From JAWWPY01 sp964412845 (GTDB taxonomy: Bacteria > Actinomycetota > Actinomycetes > Streptosporangiales > Streptosporangiaceae), in NCBI GenBank assembly GCA_964412845.1, contig CAYPQM010000034.1, positions 1-45,759 of the forward strand: a stretch of DNA of 45,759 nt, written 5' to 3'. Below are positions 32,329-40,249 of this stretch, in pieces. The notes under the pieces are model-generated. The model worked only from the letters and a program-made list of their open reading frames with translations, was not told where the DNA came from and did not search any database. Position 1 is the first letter of the stretch. The number at the start of each line of letters is the position of its first letter. The position numbers were made by a program, and so were the translations under genes.

Positions 32329-33471
32329 TCAGGGCAGCACGTTCCAGGGCGACCAGCCGCCGGGGTACGCGCTGGACTGATAGGTGTGATAGATCTGGCC
32401 GTCCAGCTGAGCGGCGAAGACCTCCAGGGTGCCGTTCTTGTTGGTGCCGACCGTCTGCCAGGCGTCGAAGTTCTGCACGTCACCGCTGAGCCGGCTCCAG
32501 CCGCTCCAGCCGCCGCCCGCGGTGGTCTGGTAGTCGTGGCTGATATTCCGGCCCGTGTTCATCGAGAACACTTCCAGCCGGCCGTCTGAGTTGAGCCCGA
32601 CCGACGGGATGGACTGCGGTGACCCGTTCAGGCTGGCCCATCCGCTCCAGGCGCTGTTGATGGCATCCTGCCAGCGGTGGTACAGGGCGCCGTCCTGGCC
32701 TTTCACGAACAGCTCCAGGCGGCCATCCTTGTTCTGGCCGAGCGTGGGGGCGTCGACCGCCCCGCCGCCCGGGCCGGCGATGTGCTCCCAGTCGCTCCAT
32801 CCGCCCAGGCCCCCAGCGGACTGGTAGATGTGCCACAGGTCACGGTTCACGCCATCCCACGCGAACAGCTCCAGCCGGCCGTCCTCATCGTTGCCCACCG
32901 CCGTGGGCTGGGCGAAGGCGGTCGGCAGGTCCTCGCCGAGGGGTTCCCAGTCCGACCAGGTCCCGCCCGGGGTTTCCTGGAACCGGTGCCAGAACAAGCC
33001 GGCGTCCGTGGTGCCGAAGATCTCCAGCCGCCCGTCCTTGTTCACGCCGGCGGTCACGTTCGGCGAGTCCACGCAGCAGCCGAGGCTGGCCCAGCCGCCC
33101 CAGCCGCCGTTCGGGGCGGTCTGCCAGTCGTGATAGATGCTGCCATCCACGACGCGGAAGATCTCCAGGCGGCCGTCCTTGTTCCGCGCGACGGCGATGG
33201 GCACGTCCGTCGGCGTCCCGGCGGGCCGGCCGAGGCTGGCCCAGCCGGACCAGCCCCCCGTCGTCTGCTGCCAGTCATGCCAGACTTCGCCGTTCTGCGC
33301 GGAGGCGAACACCTCCAGCCGGCCGTCCTGGTCGGACGCGACAACCGGGTTCCACAGCGGCTGGGAGGCAGCGTGGGCCGCCTGGCTCGCCGCCGGGATC
33401 AGCACCGACAGCATGCTGATCATGATCACGGCGGCGACTCGCGAGGCGCGTGAGAAGGCTAATGCGGGCAT
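32329..33471 (-). CDS. secreted seven-repeat beta-propeller protein, PLL-lectin-like
   Basis: 380 aa from ATG 33471, which has TGGAGG about 10 bases upstream; a longer frame to 33540 lacks a site. Signal peptide with hydrophobic VAAVIMISMLSVLIPAAS and cleavage near AAHAAS. The mature protein is seven repeats of about 45-50 residues, each with an (N/D)xDGRLE(V/I/L)F strand, a (Y/W)H(D/R)(W/Y/F)Q strand and a closing W-GW-LG strand, for example NKDGRLEIFRVVDGSIYHDW. Seven such blades match the Photorhabdus PLL-type propeller lectins, which bind fucosylated or methylated sugars (family knowledge). Probably released outside the cell; ligand unknown. Confidence 0.85.
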   Translation of the reverse strand: MPALAFSRASRVAAVIMISMLSVLIPAASQAAHAASQPLWNPVVASDQDGRLEVFASAQNGEVWHDWQQTTGGWSGWASLGRPAGTPTDVPIAVARNKDGRLEIFRVVDGSIYHDWQTAPNGGWGGWASLGCCVDSPNVTAGVNKDGRLEIFGTTDAGLFWHRFQETPGGTWSDWEPLGEDLPTAFAQPTAVGNDEDGRLELFAWDGVNRDLWHIYQSAGGLGGWSDWEHIAGPGGGAVDAPTLGQNKDGRLELFVKGQDGALYHRWQDAINSAWSGWASLNGSPQSIPSVGLNSDGRLEVFSMNTGRNISHDYQTTAGGGWSGWSRLSGDVQNFDAWQTVGTNKNGTLEVFAAQLDGQIYHTYQSSAYPGGWSPWNVLP

Positions 33472-33640
33472 GGTGAAACGAACCTCCAGAAGTAGCTTGA
33501 ACCCCGTCCGGGCATCTGCCGCGAAGCGCTGCGGGAGCATCCGGGCAGCTGTGAGCCTAGGCGGGCCGGTCGCGGCGTGGTGCCGGCCGAACGACCCTCA
33601 TCCGGGGTGTGGCTGGGCTCCGCGACGAACCGGACCAGCG

Positions 33641-34282
33641 TCAGAGTTCGTCCAGGCGGATCAGGCCATCCTGCACCGCCCGTGCGACCAGGGCGGCCTT
33701 GGTGGGGGCCGCCCGGCCGGTATTGGCGTACTTGATCCGCACCCGGTCGATGTAGCTGGCCACGGTCCGGGCCGACAGCCCCAGTCGCCGCGCGACCATG
33801 TCCTTGGACTCGCACCGGAACCACTCCAGCAGCACGTCGGTCTCCCGGGGAGCGAGGGCGGGCCGGTCCGAGCGGCCGTTGATCCCCATGGCGCCCGCCA
33901 GCGAGGGTGACACGTAGGGTCGGCCGTCCGCGGCGGCGTGCACGGCCGCGATCAGGTGGCGCCGCCCCTCCGCCTTGGTCAGGTAGGTGAACGCGCCGAT
34001 GTCCAGGCAGGTCAACACCGTCCGGGCGTCGTCTCGCATGGAGTAGACGACAACCTGCCGGCCCGCATCGACCAGCCGGCGCAGGTCCGCGTAGGCCGGC
34101 ACGGAGCCACCAAGTTGCAGGTCGAAGAGCACGACAGGGACCGACCGGCCCGGCTCGACCCATGCGGCGCTGACGTCGGGGCCGGCCGCGACCACGTCGA
34201 TCGGCGGATCCGCGGCGGCGCACCAGGCCTGCACGCCCGCCAGGATGGCGGGATGGTCGTCGATGATCACCAGCGGGATCAC
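33641..34282 (-). CDS. NarL/LuxR-type response regulator
   Basis: 213 aa. Receiver domain with acidic pair Asp8-Asp9, phospho-acceptor Asp54 in VVLFDLQLGG, and Lys103 in YLTKAEG. LuxR-type helix-turn-helix (about 142-200) with LAPRETDVLLEWFRCESKDM and RLGLSARTVASYIDRVRIKY. All receiver residues needed for phosphorylation are present. The start overlaps the end of the kinase-like gene by 4 bases (ATGA). It is the last of three signalling genes reading away from the hyc-like operon. Target unknown; the palindrome at 36654-36671 is a candidate. Confidence 0.93.
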   Translation of the reverse strand: MIPLVIIDDHPAILAGVQAWCAAADPPIDVVAAGPDVSAAWVEPGRSVPVVLFDLQLGGSVPAYADLRRLVDAGRQVVVYSMRDDARTVLTCLDIGAFTYLTKAEGRRHLIAAVHAAADGRPYVSPSLAGAMGINGRSDRPALAPRETDVLLEWFRCESKDMVARRLGLSARTVASYIDRVRIKYANTGRAAPTKAALVARAVQDGLIRLDEL

Positions 34283-35463
34283 GGCGGCTCAGTCCAGGTG
34301 GCCTCCGCCCAGACCGCGGTGCCCCGGGCCAGCCAGCTGACCGTGACATGATCCGCATCGCCCGGTGGCATCCGGCCGGCGGCGTGGTCAGCGCCGAGTT
34401 CAGCCGCGATACGGCCAGCAACGAGTTCAGCCGGGTCGTGGTCGCCGAGGTCGGCCGCGACCTCGGCGACCACACTCAGGATGAGCTGGCCGGGCAGGCC
34501 GACCAGGGTGATCCTGGCCGTGCGCAAGGCGCGGGCCAGCACGGCGAGCAGCGGCTCCGTCAGGGCCCGCCGGGCGGGCTGAGGTACTGTCGGCCGCTCG
34601 CCGAGCACGGCGAGCTGCACCTCGATCCCCCGGCGTTCTGCCAGGTCGATACAGGCCTGGACCTCGTGCCGCAGCGGGTCGGCGGTCTCGTCGCTCTCGG
34701 CGAACAGCCGCCGCAGCCGGCCCGCCTCGATAGCGCAGGCCCGGCGGACGGCCGGATCCGCCGGGTTCAGCTCCCCTGCGGCCAGTCCAGCGAGCAGCGG
34801 TGTGGTAGTGGTTCCCAGGTCCAGGTACCTGGACCGCCGGTCGCTGTGCACCTGGTCGGCCACCGCTTCCGCGGTCCGGATCTGTTCTTCCTGGGCCGCG
34901 ATCCGGGTCGCGGATGACGCAGAGCGGCGCAACGCCGCGGCGGCCAGCCCGATGGCGAGTTGCCATCCGCCGACGACCAGGGTGACAGTGGCCATCGCCA
35001 CGAAGACCTGGGCGTCGGTGCGGCCGGCCACGACGATCCCGAGGGCCGTGACGCCCAGATGGCCAGTCAGCACGCCAGCGAGCCAGCCGACCGGCCGGTC
35101 CAGAAAAAGCAGTACCGCGTACCAGCCGGTGACCTCCCAGGACCAGTGTGCGGAGCTGATCAGGTCCGCCGCTGGCACCGCCGCCGTGCCGGCTGCCGAT
35201 GCGCAGACCGCGGTCAGGGTCAGCGGCCACCTCAGCCATCCCCACGGGCGGCCGCGCAGCACGATGATGGCCACCAGCCCGGCCACCGCGGCCAGCACCG
35301 CGAAGGAGGCCACCTCCAGCCAGGCTGGCCGGTAGACCGCGGTGAACATCAGCATCGTCGGGAGTGTCCAGCAGAGCAGCACGGCGGCCAGCACGCCGAG
35401 TACGGCGAGCCGGAGATTGCGCAGGAAGCGATCCGCGATCAGCGCGGGTCCGAGCTCAGCCAT
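34279..35463 (-). CDS. membrane histidine-kinase-like protein with a degenerate catalytic domain
   Basis: 394 aa. About six membrane segments fill residues 15-185 (for example LAVLGVLAAVLLCWTLPTML). A helical segment with AAQEEQIRTAEAVADQVHSD and RSRYLDLGTTTTPLLAGLAA follows, resembling a dimerisation helix. The C-terminal part has the position of a HATPase domain but shows no Asn-containing N box (ALTEPLLAVLARALRTA) and no DxGxG loop, so ATP binding is doubtful. It overlaps the true kinase gene by 8 bases and the regulator by 4. It is likely a pseudokinase partner of the kinase encoded just upstream. Alternatively it is a very divergent active kinase. Confidence 0.75.
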   Translation of the reverse strand: MAELGPALIADRFLRNLRLAVLGVLAAVLLCWTLPTMLMFTAVYRPAWLEVASFAVLAAVAGLVAIIVLRGRPWGWLRWPLTLTAVCASAAGTAAVPAADLISSAHWSWEVTGWYAVLLFLDRPVGWLAGVLTGHLGVTALGIVVAGRTDAQVFVAMATVTLVVGGWQLAIGLAAAALRRSASSATRIAAQEEQIRTAEAVADQVHSDRRSRYLDLGTTTTPLLAGLAAGELNPADPAVRRACAIEAGRLRRLFAESDETADPLRHEVQACIDLAERRGIEVQLAVLGERPTVPQPARRALTEPLLAVLARALRTARITLVGLPGQLILSVVAEVAADLGDHDPAELVAGRIAAELGADHAAGRMPPGDADHVTVSWLARGTAVWAEATWTEPP

Positions 35464-36586
35464 CGGCCCATTCCAGGCGGACCACGGTGCCCTGTCCGGG
35501 TGCCGACCGGACGTACCCCCGCCCGCCGGCCCGGCTCATCCGGCCGGTGATCGATTCAGTGATCCCGCGCCGGTGTGGCGGCACGTTGCCGGAGTCGAAG
35601 CCGCAGCCCGCGTCGCGTACCTCGACCACGAGCGGGCGGCCGGGAGTCAGGGTCAGGAAGGCCTCCCTCGTCCGCGCGTGCCGGGCCACGTTCCGCAGCG
35701 CCTCCACGACGCTGTCCCGTATCGCCAGGGCCGGGCCCGCTGGCAGCGTGGCCGGCGGCAGCGGGTCGTGATGGACGAGGAGAGGGCAGCGCCGGATGGC
35801 CTCGGCGATCAGCGTGGTCAGGCTCGTCCCGGTACCGGCCGGGAGCGCCGGCCGGTGGATGGCCGCCAGATCGCGGCGGGCCTGCTCCGCCAGCCAGGGC
35901 TCCGGCCCGTGCGCGGCGCCCATCCCGACCATCAGCAGGGTCGAGGCCGCGGTGTCGTGCAGTGTGGTCAGATACTCACGCTCGCTGGCCCGCCGGGCCC
36001 GGCTGACATCGCGCGCGGATCTCGCCCGCTCGCGGGCGGCGAGCTGGGCGTCCGAACGGCGGCCGCCCCGCTGTACCAGGTGGTACAGACCCCGGGACAA
36101 GCCGGCTTCCGCGAAGATCCAGAGCGCGGTGGGCAGCCAGGACATGCGGTCCCGGCCGGCTACGAGCTGTGCGCCCGTGACGTACGCGGCGAACAGTGCC
36201 GCGGCGGCGACCGCCCCAGCCAGCGGCTTGGCATGCCACTGGTAGCTGACCACGGTCATCGACACGACCGCGAGAATCCAGCTCGTCCCATCAGCCTCCG
36301 CGTGCGCGGGCACCAGCCAGCCCTGGCCCGCGGCCACCAGGCAAAGCACGCTCACGTCCGCGACCAGCAGCCAGGTCCCGGGCCTGCGGAGGATGGCCGC
36401 GGCCCAGATCCCGGACCAGCCGATCAGCGCGGCCACGCAGCCGGCGGCCAGCGGCAGACTCGTGCGCGGAACGATCACCAAGCCGAGTAATCCGCAGCCG
36501 ACCACGATCGCGGTGCGGCTGACCACGGCGTACCGGCGGGCGAACTGGGCCAGTTCGCGTTCGGCTGGCCCGGCACTGGCTGCCAT
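35456..36586 (-). CDS. sensor histidine kinase, HisKA_3/NarX-like class
   Basis: 376 aa from ATG 36586; the open frame continues to 36643 without support. Five or six membrane segments (about 20-160) precede a coiled region rich in Arg and Ala. The HisKA_3 phospho-acceptor box is EYLTTLHDTAASTLLMVG, with His about residue 210. HATPase: SVVEALRNVARHAR (N box) and VVEVRDAGCGFD (G1), then GRGYVRSAPGQGTVVRLEW at the end. The ligand-sensing part seems to be the membrane region, because there is no large outside domain. It is first gene of the three-gene signalling unit, divergent from the hyc-like operon. Confidence 0.9.
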   Translation of the reverse strand: MAASAGPAERELAQFARRYAVVSRTAIVVGCGLLGLVIVPRTSLPLAAGCVAALIGWSGIWAAAILRRPGTWLLVADVSVLCLVAAGQGWLVPAHAEADGTSWILAVVSMTVVSYQWHAKPLAGAVAAAALFAAYVTGAQLVAGRDRMSWLPTALWIFAEAGLSRGLYHLVQRGGRRSDAQLAARERARSARDVSRARRASEREYLTTLHDTAASTLLMVGMGAAHGPEPWLAEQARRDLAAIHRPALPAGTGTSLTTLIAEAIRRCPLLVHHDPLPPATLPAGPALAIRDSVVEALRNVARHARTREAFLTLTPGRPLVVEVRDAGCGFDSGNVPPHRRGITESITGRMSRAGGRGYVRSAPGQGTVVRLEWADG

Positions 36587-36653
36587 CAGGTGTCCCGGAC
36601 CGTTGGCACTACCACAAATTACTGCAAAACAGACACCACGCACAGTCCACGGC

Positions 36654-36671
36654 GCCTCAGCCCTGAGGCGA
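36654..36671. promoter_or_regulatory. 18-bp palindrome in the divergent region between kinase and hyc-like operons
   Basis: CGCCTCAG-CC-CTGAGGCG, perfect 8-bp arms with a 2-base centre, lies in the 216-base interval 36587-36802 between divergent genes. A short AT-richer patch (36617-36632) is next to it. It is a plausible operator for the NarL-type regulator encoded nearby. No clear -35/-10 pair is seen in this interval. Confidence 0.45.
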
Positions 36672-36802
36672 GGGGGGTGGTTTGCCGGGGCGCGGTCGCG
36701 TCGGCCAGAATGGTCCCCGGCGATGAAGCTCGCCTCAACCGCAGGGCAGGTTCCTGCTGATGGCTTCTACCCCCTGTTCGTGAGGAGTGGAAGGAGGCCA
36801 TC

Positions 36803-36904
36803 GTGACTGACGACGTGCCGGAGTCGCCCGGCCATCAACCTGCGGGGTCATTCCCCCGGCGCACCCTGCACCCCCCGCGGACCCTCGCCTGGCCCGCTCC
36901 GTGA
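36803..36904 (+). CDS. 33-codon proline-rich leader peptide ahead of hycD-like gene
   Basis: GTG 36803 with a perfect AAGGAGG ribosome site (36791-36797, 5-base spacer) opens a 33-residue frame beginning MTDDVPESPGHQPAG and rich in Pro and Arg. It stops at TGA 36902-36904. The stop overlaps a GTG (GTGA). When the duplicated 55-base flank of the gap is merged, that GTG is the start of the hycD-like gene at 37056, which has no ribosome site of its own. So it may be a leader peptide that couples translation of the operon. It could instead be a truncated first subunit; the adjacent gap prevents certainty. Confidence 0.5.
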   Translation: MTDDVPESPGHQPAGSFPRRTLHPPRTLAWPAP

Positions 36905-37062
36905 CCGNNNNNNNNNNNNNNNNNNNNNNNNNNNNNNNNNNNNNNNNNNNNNNNNNNNNNNNNNNNNNNNNNNNNNNNNNNNNNNNNNNNNNNNNNNNNN
37001 NNNNNNNCCCCCGGCGCACCCTGCACCCCCCGCGGACCCTCGCCTGGCCCGCTCCGTGACCG
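36853..37062. other. assembly gap (100 Ns, 36908-37007) with identical 55-base flanks
   Basis: Bases 36853-36907 and 37008-37062 are identical over exactly 55 bases. This is the same length as at the other 100-N gap, so the copies are most simply one sequence at overlapping contig ends. True sequence could still be missing here. Confidence 0.9.
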
Positions 37063-38018
37063 CGGTTCTGCCGATCCCGGTCATCCAGGTTTTCCAGGTT
37101 CTGACCATCGCACTCGGCGCGCCAGGTGTCTCGGGTGTCATCTCGCGGGTGGAGGCCCGGCTGCAAGGCCGCCGCGGTCCCCGCGTGCTGCAGCCGTACT
37201 ACGACCTCGCGAAGCTGTTCCGCAAGGAGGCGCTCGCGCCGGAAGGGGCGAGCTGGGTCTTCCTCGCCGCGCCGCTCGCGGCGTTCACCTGTTACCTGAC
37301 GGTGCCGCTGCTGATCCCGGTGCTGACCACGTACGGGCTTCCGCTGGGGTACATGGGCGACATCCTCGGCGGCGGGTTCATCCTGTCGCTGGCCAGCTTC
37401 CTGGTCGCGGTGGCCGCGCTGGAGACCGGCAGCCCGTACGCCCAGCTCGGGGCGAGCCGGGCCAAGACGTTCGCGGCGATCACCGAGCCGGTGGTCCTGT
37501 TCGTCGTGTTCACCGTGGCGCTGATCACCGGGACCGACCTGCCGTATGCGCTGGCCGCCACGGTCAGGTCGTCCGCCGGGCAGATCATCCGTCCCGCGCA
37601 CGTGCTGGCGGCGGCCGCGCTGTTCATGGTCATCCTGTACGAGACCGGCCGGATCCCGGTGGAGACGCACACCGGGACAAACGAGTTCGGGATGATCGAG
37701 GAGGCGCGGCCGTTCGAGCACTCCGGGCCCTACTTCGCCCTGCTGAAGTGGGGGTCGGCGGCCAAGCAGCTGATCCTCTATACGATCCTGATGAACGTCT
37801 TCATCGCGCCGTGGGGCCTGGCGTCCAGCGCGCAGGCCGGTGCGGTCCTGCTGGCCATCGTGGCGCTGCTGGCCAAGGCGTCGGCCCTGGGCGTGGCGGT
37901 CGCGGTCATCGACAACTCGTTCGCCAAGCTGCGCCTCTTCAAGATCACTGAGTTTGCGTCCGCGGCGTTCCTGCTCGCCGTGCTCGGCGTGTTCACGCTC
38001 TACCTCGGGGGTGGCTGA
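37056..38018 (+). CDS. hycD: HycD/HyfC/NuoH-like membrane subunit of a hydrogenase-related complex
   Basis: 320 aa, about eight membrane helices; the NuoH-type subunit that joins the soluble arm to the ion-translocating arm. GVISRVEARLQGRRGPRVLQ (about 26-45) and PYYDLAKLFRKE match the conserved first loop of the family. GRIPVETHTGTNEFGMIEEA (about 204-223) matches the acidic loop facing the quinone/ion path in HycD. FAAITEPVVLFVVF is another family helix. The GTG overlaps the leader stop (GTGA after merging the gap) and has no ribosome site of its own. The end overlaps the next ATG (TGATG). It heads a tightly packed six-gene operon, 37056-44856. Confidence 0.9.
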   Translation: MTAVLPIPVIQVFQVLTIALGAPGVSGVISRVEARLQGRRGPRVLQPYYDLAKLFRKEALAPEGASWVFLAAPLAAFTCYLTVPLLIPVLTTYGLPLGYMGDILGGGFILSLASFLVAVAALETGSPYAQLGASRAKTFAAITEPVVLFVVFTVALITGTDLPYALAATVRSSAGQIIRPAHVLAAAALFMVILYETGRIPVETHTGTNEFGMIEEARPFEHSGPYFALLKWGSAAKQLILYTILMNVFIAPWGLASSAQAGAVLLAIVALLAKASALGVAVAVIDNSFAKLRLFKITEFASAAFLLAVLGVFTLYLGGG

Positions 38019-38731
38019 TGCTTCCAGCCCAGGCGCCCGGCGCCTACACGGGCGGCGCGAACGTCATCGCGGTGCTGATCCTGCTCGCTGAGTTCGGCAT
38101 GTTCCGCCAGGCCCTGCTGCGCGACCAGATCCGGCTGTACATGGCCCAGTCCGGGCTGATCTCGGTCTTGGCGGTCATCGTCGGCGCGGCCCGCCACCTG
38201 CCGGAACTGTACGTACTGGCCGGGCTGGCCGCCGCGCTGAAGGTGGTCGCCATCCCGCTGCTGCTCCGGCGGCTGCTGCGCGGGACTGACCTGGCGGAAG
38301 GCCCGGCCGGCGGCGCTGATATCGCCGGCAGCGGCGGGCTCAGCCTGGCCAGCACCATCCTGGTGGCGATCGTCGTGGCCGCCTTCGGCTTCTTCGCCGC
38401 GGGCGCCCTGGGCATCCGCGCCGTCGCGGCTCCGGTGACGGCCCTGTCCGTCTCAGTCTCGGTGGTCCTGGTGGCCTTCGTCGTCATGATCCACCGCCGG
38501 GACGTGGCCTCCCAGGCCATCGGGCTGTTCTCGCTGGAGAACGGGATCTCCCTGGCGGCCCTGGTGCTGGCGGCCGGCCTGCCCCTGATCCTGGAGGTTG
38601 CGCTGCTGTTCGACCTGCTGGTGGCCGTGGTCGTGTTCGGCCTGCTGATCCGGCTGCACCACCTGACCGGGCTGCGCCAGGGTCGCGCCGAGTCGCTGTC
38701 CACCGCCGACCTGACCAGCCTGCGAGGCTGA
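38018..38731 (+). CDS. hycP: HyfE/HycP-like membrane subunit (NuoK-related)
   Basis: 237 aa, about seven hydrophobic helices. The HyfE-type subunit contains a NuoK-like core, seen here in VASQAIGLFSLENGISLAAL with the conserved Glu in LENG, and in LILEVALLFDLLVAVVVFGL with the second Glu. An N-terminal part has about three helices (ANVIAVLILLAEFGMFRQAL). Mycobacterium tuberculosis, as I recall, has the same gene order (hycD-hycP-hycQ-hycE). The start overlaps the hycD stop and the next gene follows after 3 bases. Part of the ion path between the NuoH-like and antiporter-like subunits. Confidence 0.85.
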   Translation: MLPAQAPGAYTGGANVIAVLILLAEFGMFRQALLRDQIRLYMAQSGLISVLAVIVGAARHLPELYVLAGLAAALKVVAIPLLLRRLLRGTDLAEGPAGGADIAGSGGLSLASTILVAIVVAAFGFFAAGALGIRAVAAPVTALSVSVSVVLVAFVVMIHRRDVASQAIGLFSLENGISLAALVLAAGLPLILEVALLFDLLVAVVVFGLLIRLHHLTGLRQGRAESLSTADLTSLRG

Positions 38732-38734
38732 GCC

Positions 38735-40249
38735 GTGATCGTCATCGCCGTGCTCCTGCTGACCCTCCCCGTCGCCGCCGCGCTGGCCGCGCTCGTCGCG
38801 GGCGCCCGGACCGCCCAGGCGGTCACGGCCGCCGCCGGCATCGCCACCTTCGGGCTGGTCATCGCCCTGGTCCCGGCCGCGTCCCGGCGCGACCTCAGCT
38901 TCGGCACCTTCATCCGGATCGACGCGCTGAGTGTGGTGTTCCTGCTCGCCACGAGCTTCCTGTACGCGGCGGTTTCGGTGTACTGCATCGGCTACCTGCG
39001 CGGCGGTCATGACGGGGAGTCGTTTTCGCGTTATGCCCGGAGGTTTTCGCTCGGGCTGAACCTGTTCGCCTGGTCGATGCTGGCCGCGCCGATGATGAGC
39101 AATCTGGCCCTGCTGTGGGTGGCCATCGAGGTCACCACGGTGATCTCGGCCCTGCTGGTGGCGATCGAGGGAACCGACGGCTCCACGGAAGCCGCCTGGA
39201 AGTACATCCTGATCGCATCGGCGGGCCTGAGCATCGCGCTGCTCGGCACCATCTTCATGTACTACGCCGGCGCGCAGGTGCTCGGCCAGCACTACAACCT
39301 GGCCTTCGCGCCGCTGCTGCAGGTGGCCCACCAGTTGCCGCACACCGCGGTGCGGCTGGCGTTCGTGCTGGCGGTGCTGGGGTTTGGCACCAAGGTGGGA
39401 CTGTTCCCGGTGCATACCTGGCTGCCGGACGCGCACTCGGAGGCGCCGACGCCGGTCTCCGCGCTGCTGTCCGGATCGCTGCTCGCGGTGAGCTTCTACG
39501 CGATCCTGCGCTACTACCAGGTGGCGGCCGGGACGCTCGGGCCGCGGTTCCCCCGGGACGTGCTGCTCGTCTTCGGCGTGGCCTCACTGCTGATCGCCGC
39601 GCTCTACCTGCTGGATCAGCGGGACTACAAGCGACTGCTGGCCTACTCCAGCGTGGAGCACATGGGGATCCTGGCCATCGGGGTGAGTTTCGGCGCCCCG
39701 GTCGCGCTGGCCGGCGTGCTGCTGCACGTCCTGGCGCACGCCGCGGCCAAGGGCAACGCGTTCATGGGCGCCGGGGTGCTGGTCAGGAAGTTCGGCAGCA
39801 AGCAGATCTCCTCGGTCCGCGGCGGCCTGGACCTGCTGCCCTGGAGCGGCCCGCTGTTCCTGGCCGCGATCCTCGCGCTGAGCGCGATGCCGCCGTTCGG
39901 CATCTTCCGCAGCGAGTTCGAGATCGTCGCCGGTGGCCTCGCAGCATCGCGCAACGTGGCCGCGGTGATCCTGGTCGTCGGGGTCACGGTGGCCTTCTTC
40001 GGGCTGTCCCTGGCGACCAACCGGATGCTGCTCAGCCCGCGCGCCACGCGTGCCGCCGCCGCTTCCCGGGGGGGTCCGGAGGGGCGCCCCACCGGGCCGG
40101 CCCCGCTGACCCGCGGCGAGCCCAGCGCCTGGATGGTGCTGCCGGTCGTGGTGGGGCTCGCCGCGCTGCTCATGCTCGGCCTGCATCCACCGGGCGAGCT
40201 GACCGGGCTGATGGCCCGGGCTGTCACCCAGCTGGGCGGCCCAGCATGA
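38735..40249 (+). CDS. hycQ: HyfF/HycQ-like antiporter-type subunit (NuoN/NuoL/Mrp family)
   Basis: 504 aa, about 13-14 membrane helices, expected to move protons or Na+. Key residues are kept: Glu132 in LLWVAIEVTT (TM5), Lys156 in AAWKYILIASAG, Lys220 in GFGTKVGLFPVHTWLPDAHS with HTWLPDAH, and His335/Lys339 in HVLAHAAAKGNAFMGAG (TM8 broken helix). SAMPPFGIFRSEFEI follows near TM12. A GTG start lies 3 bases after the previous stop. Its stop overlaps the hycE-like ATG (ATGA). These residues suggest a working ion pump even though the catalytic subunits are altered. Confidence 0.92.
   Translation: MIVIAVLLLTLPVAAALAALVAGARTAQAVTAAAGIATFGLVIALVPAASRRDLSFGTFIRIDALSVVFLLATSFLYAAVSVYCIGYLRGGHDGESFSRYARRFSLGLNLFAWSMLAAPMMSNLALLWVAIEVTTVISALLVAIEGTDGSTEAAWKYILIASAGLSIALLGTIFMYYAGAQVLGQHYNLAFAPLLQVAHQLPHTAVRLAFVLAVLGFGTKVGLFPVHTWLPDAHSEAPTPVSALLSGSLLAVSFYAILRYYQVAAGTLGPRFPRDVLLVFGVASLLIAALYLLDQRDYKRLLAYSSVEHMGILAIGVSFGAPVALAGVLLHVLAHAAAKGNAFMGAGVLVRKFGSKQISSVRGGLDLLPWSGPLFLAAILALSAMPPFGIFRSEFEIVAGGLAASRNVAAVILVVGVTVAFFGLSLATNRMLLSPRATRAAAASRGGPEGRPTGPAPLTRGEPSAWMVLPVVVGLAALLMLGLHPPGELTGLMARAVTQLGGPA

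Noticed and set aside
36853..37062. Two 55-bp direct repeats as a possible insertion-site duplication or regulatory repeat
   Set aside because: Same length and position relative to 100 Ns as at the other gap; best explained as duplicated contig ends.
39115..40245. Upstream extension of the HycE-like frame
   Set aside because: The extension runs out of frame inside the HyfF-like gene and is Arg/Gly/Ala-rich; the ATGA overlap at 40246 marks the start.
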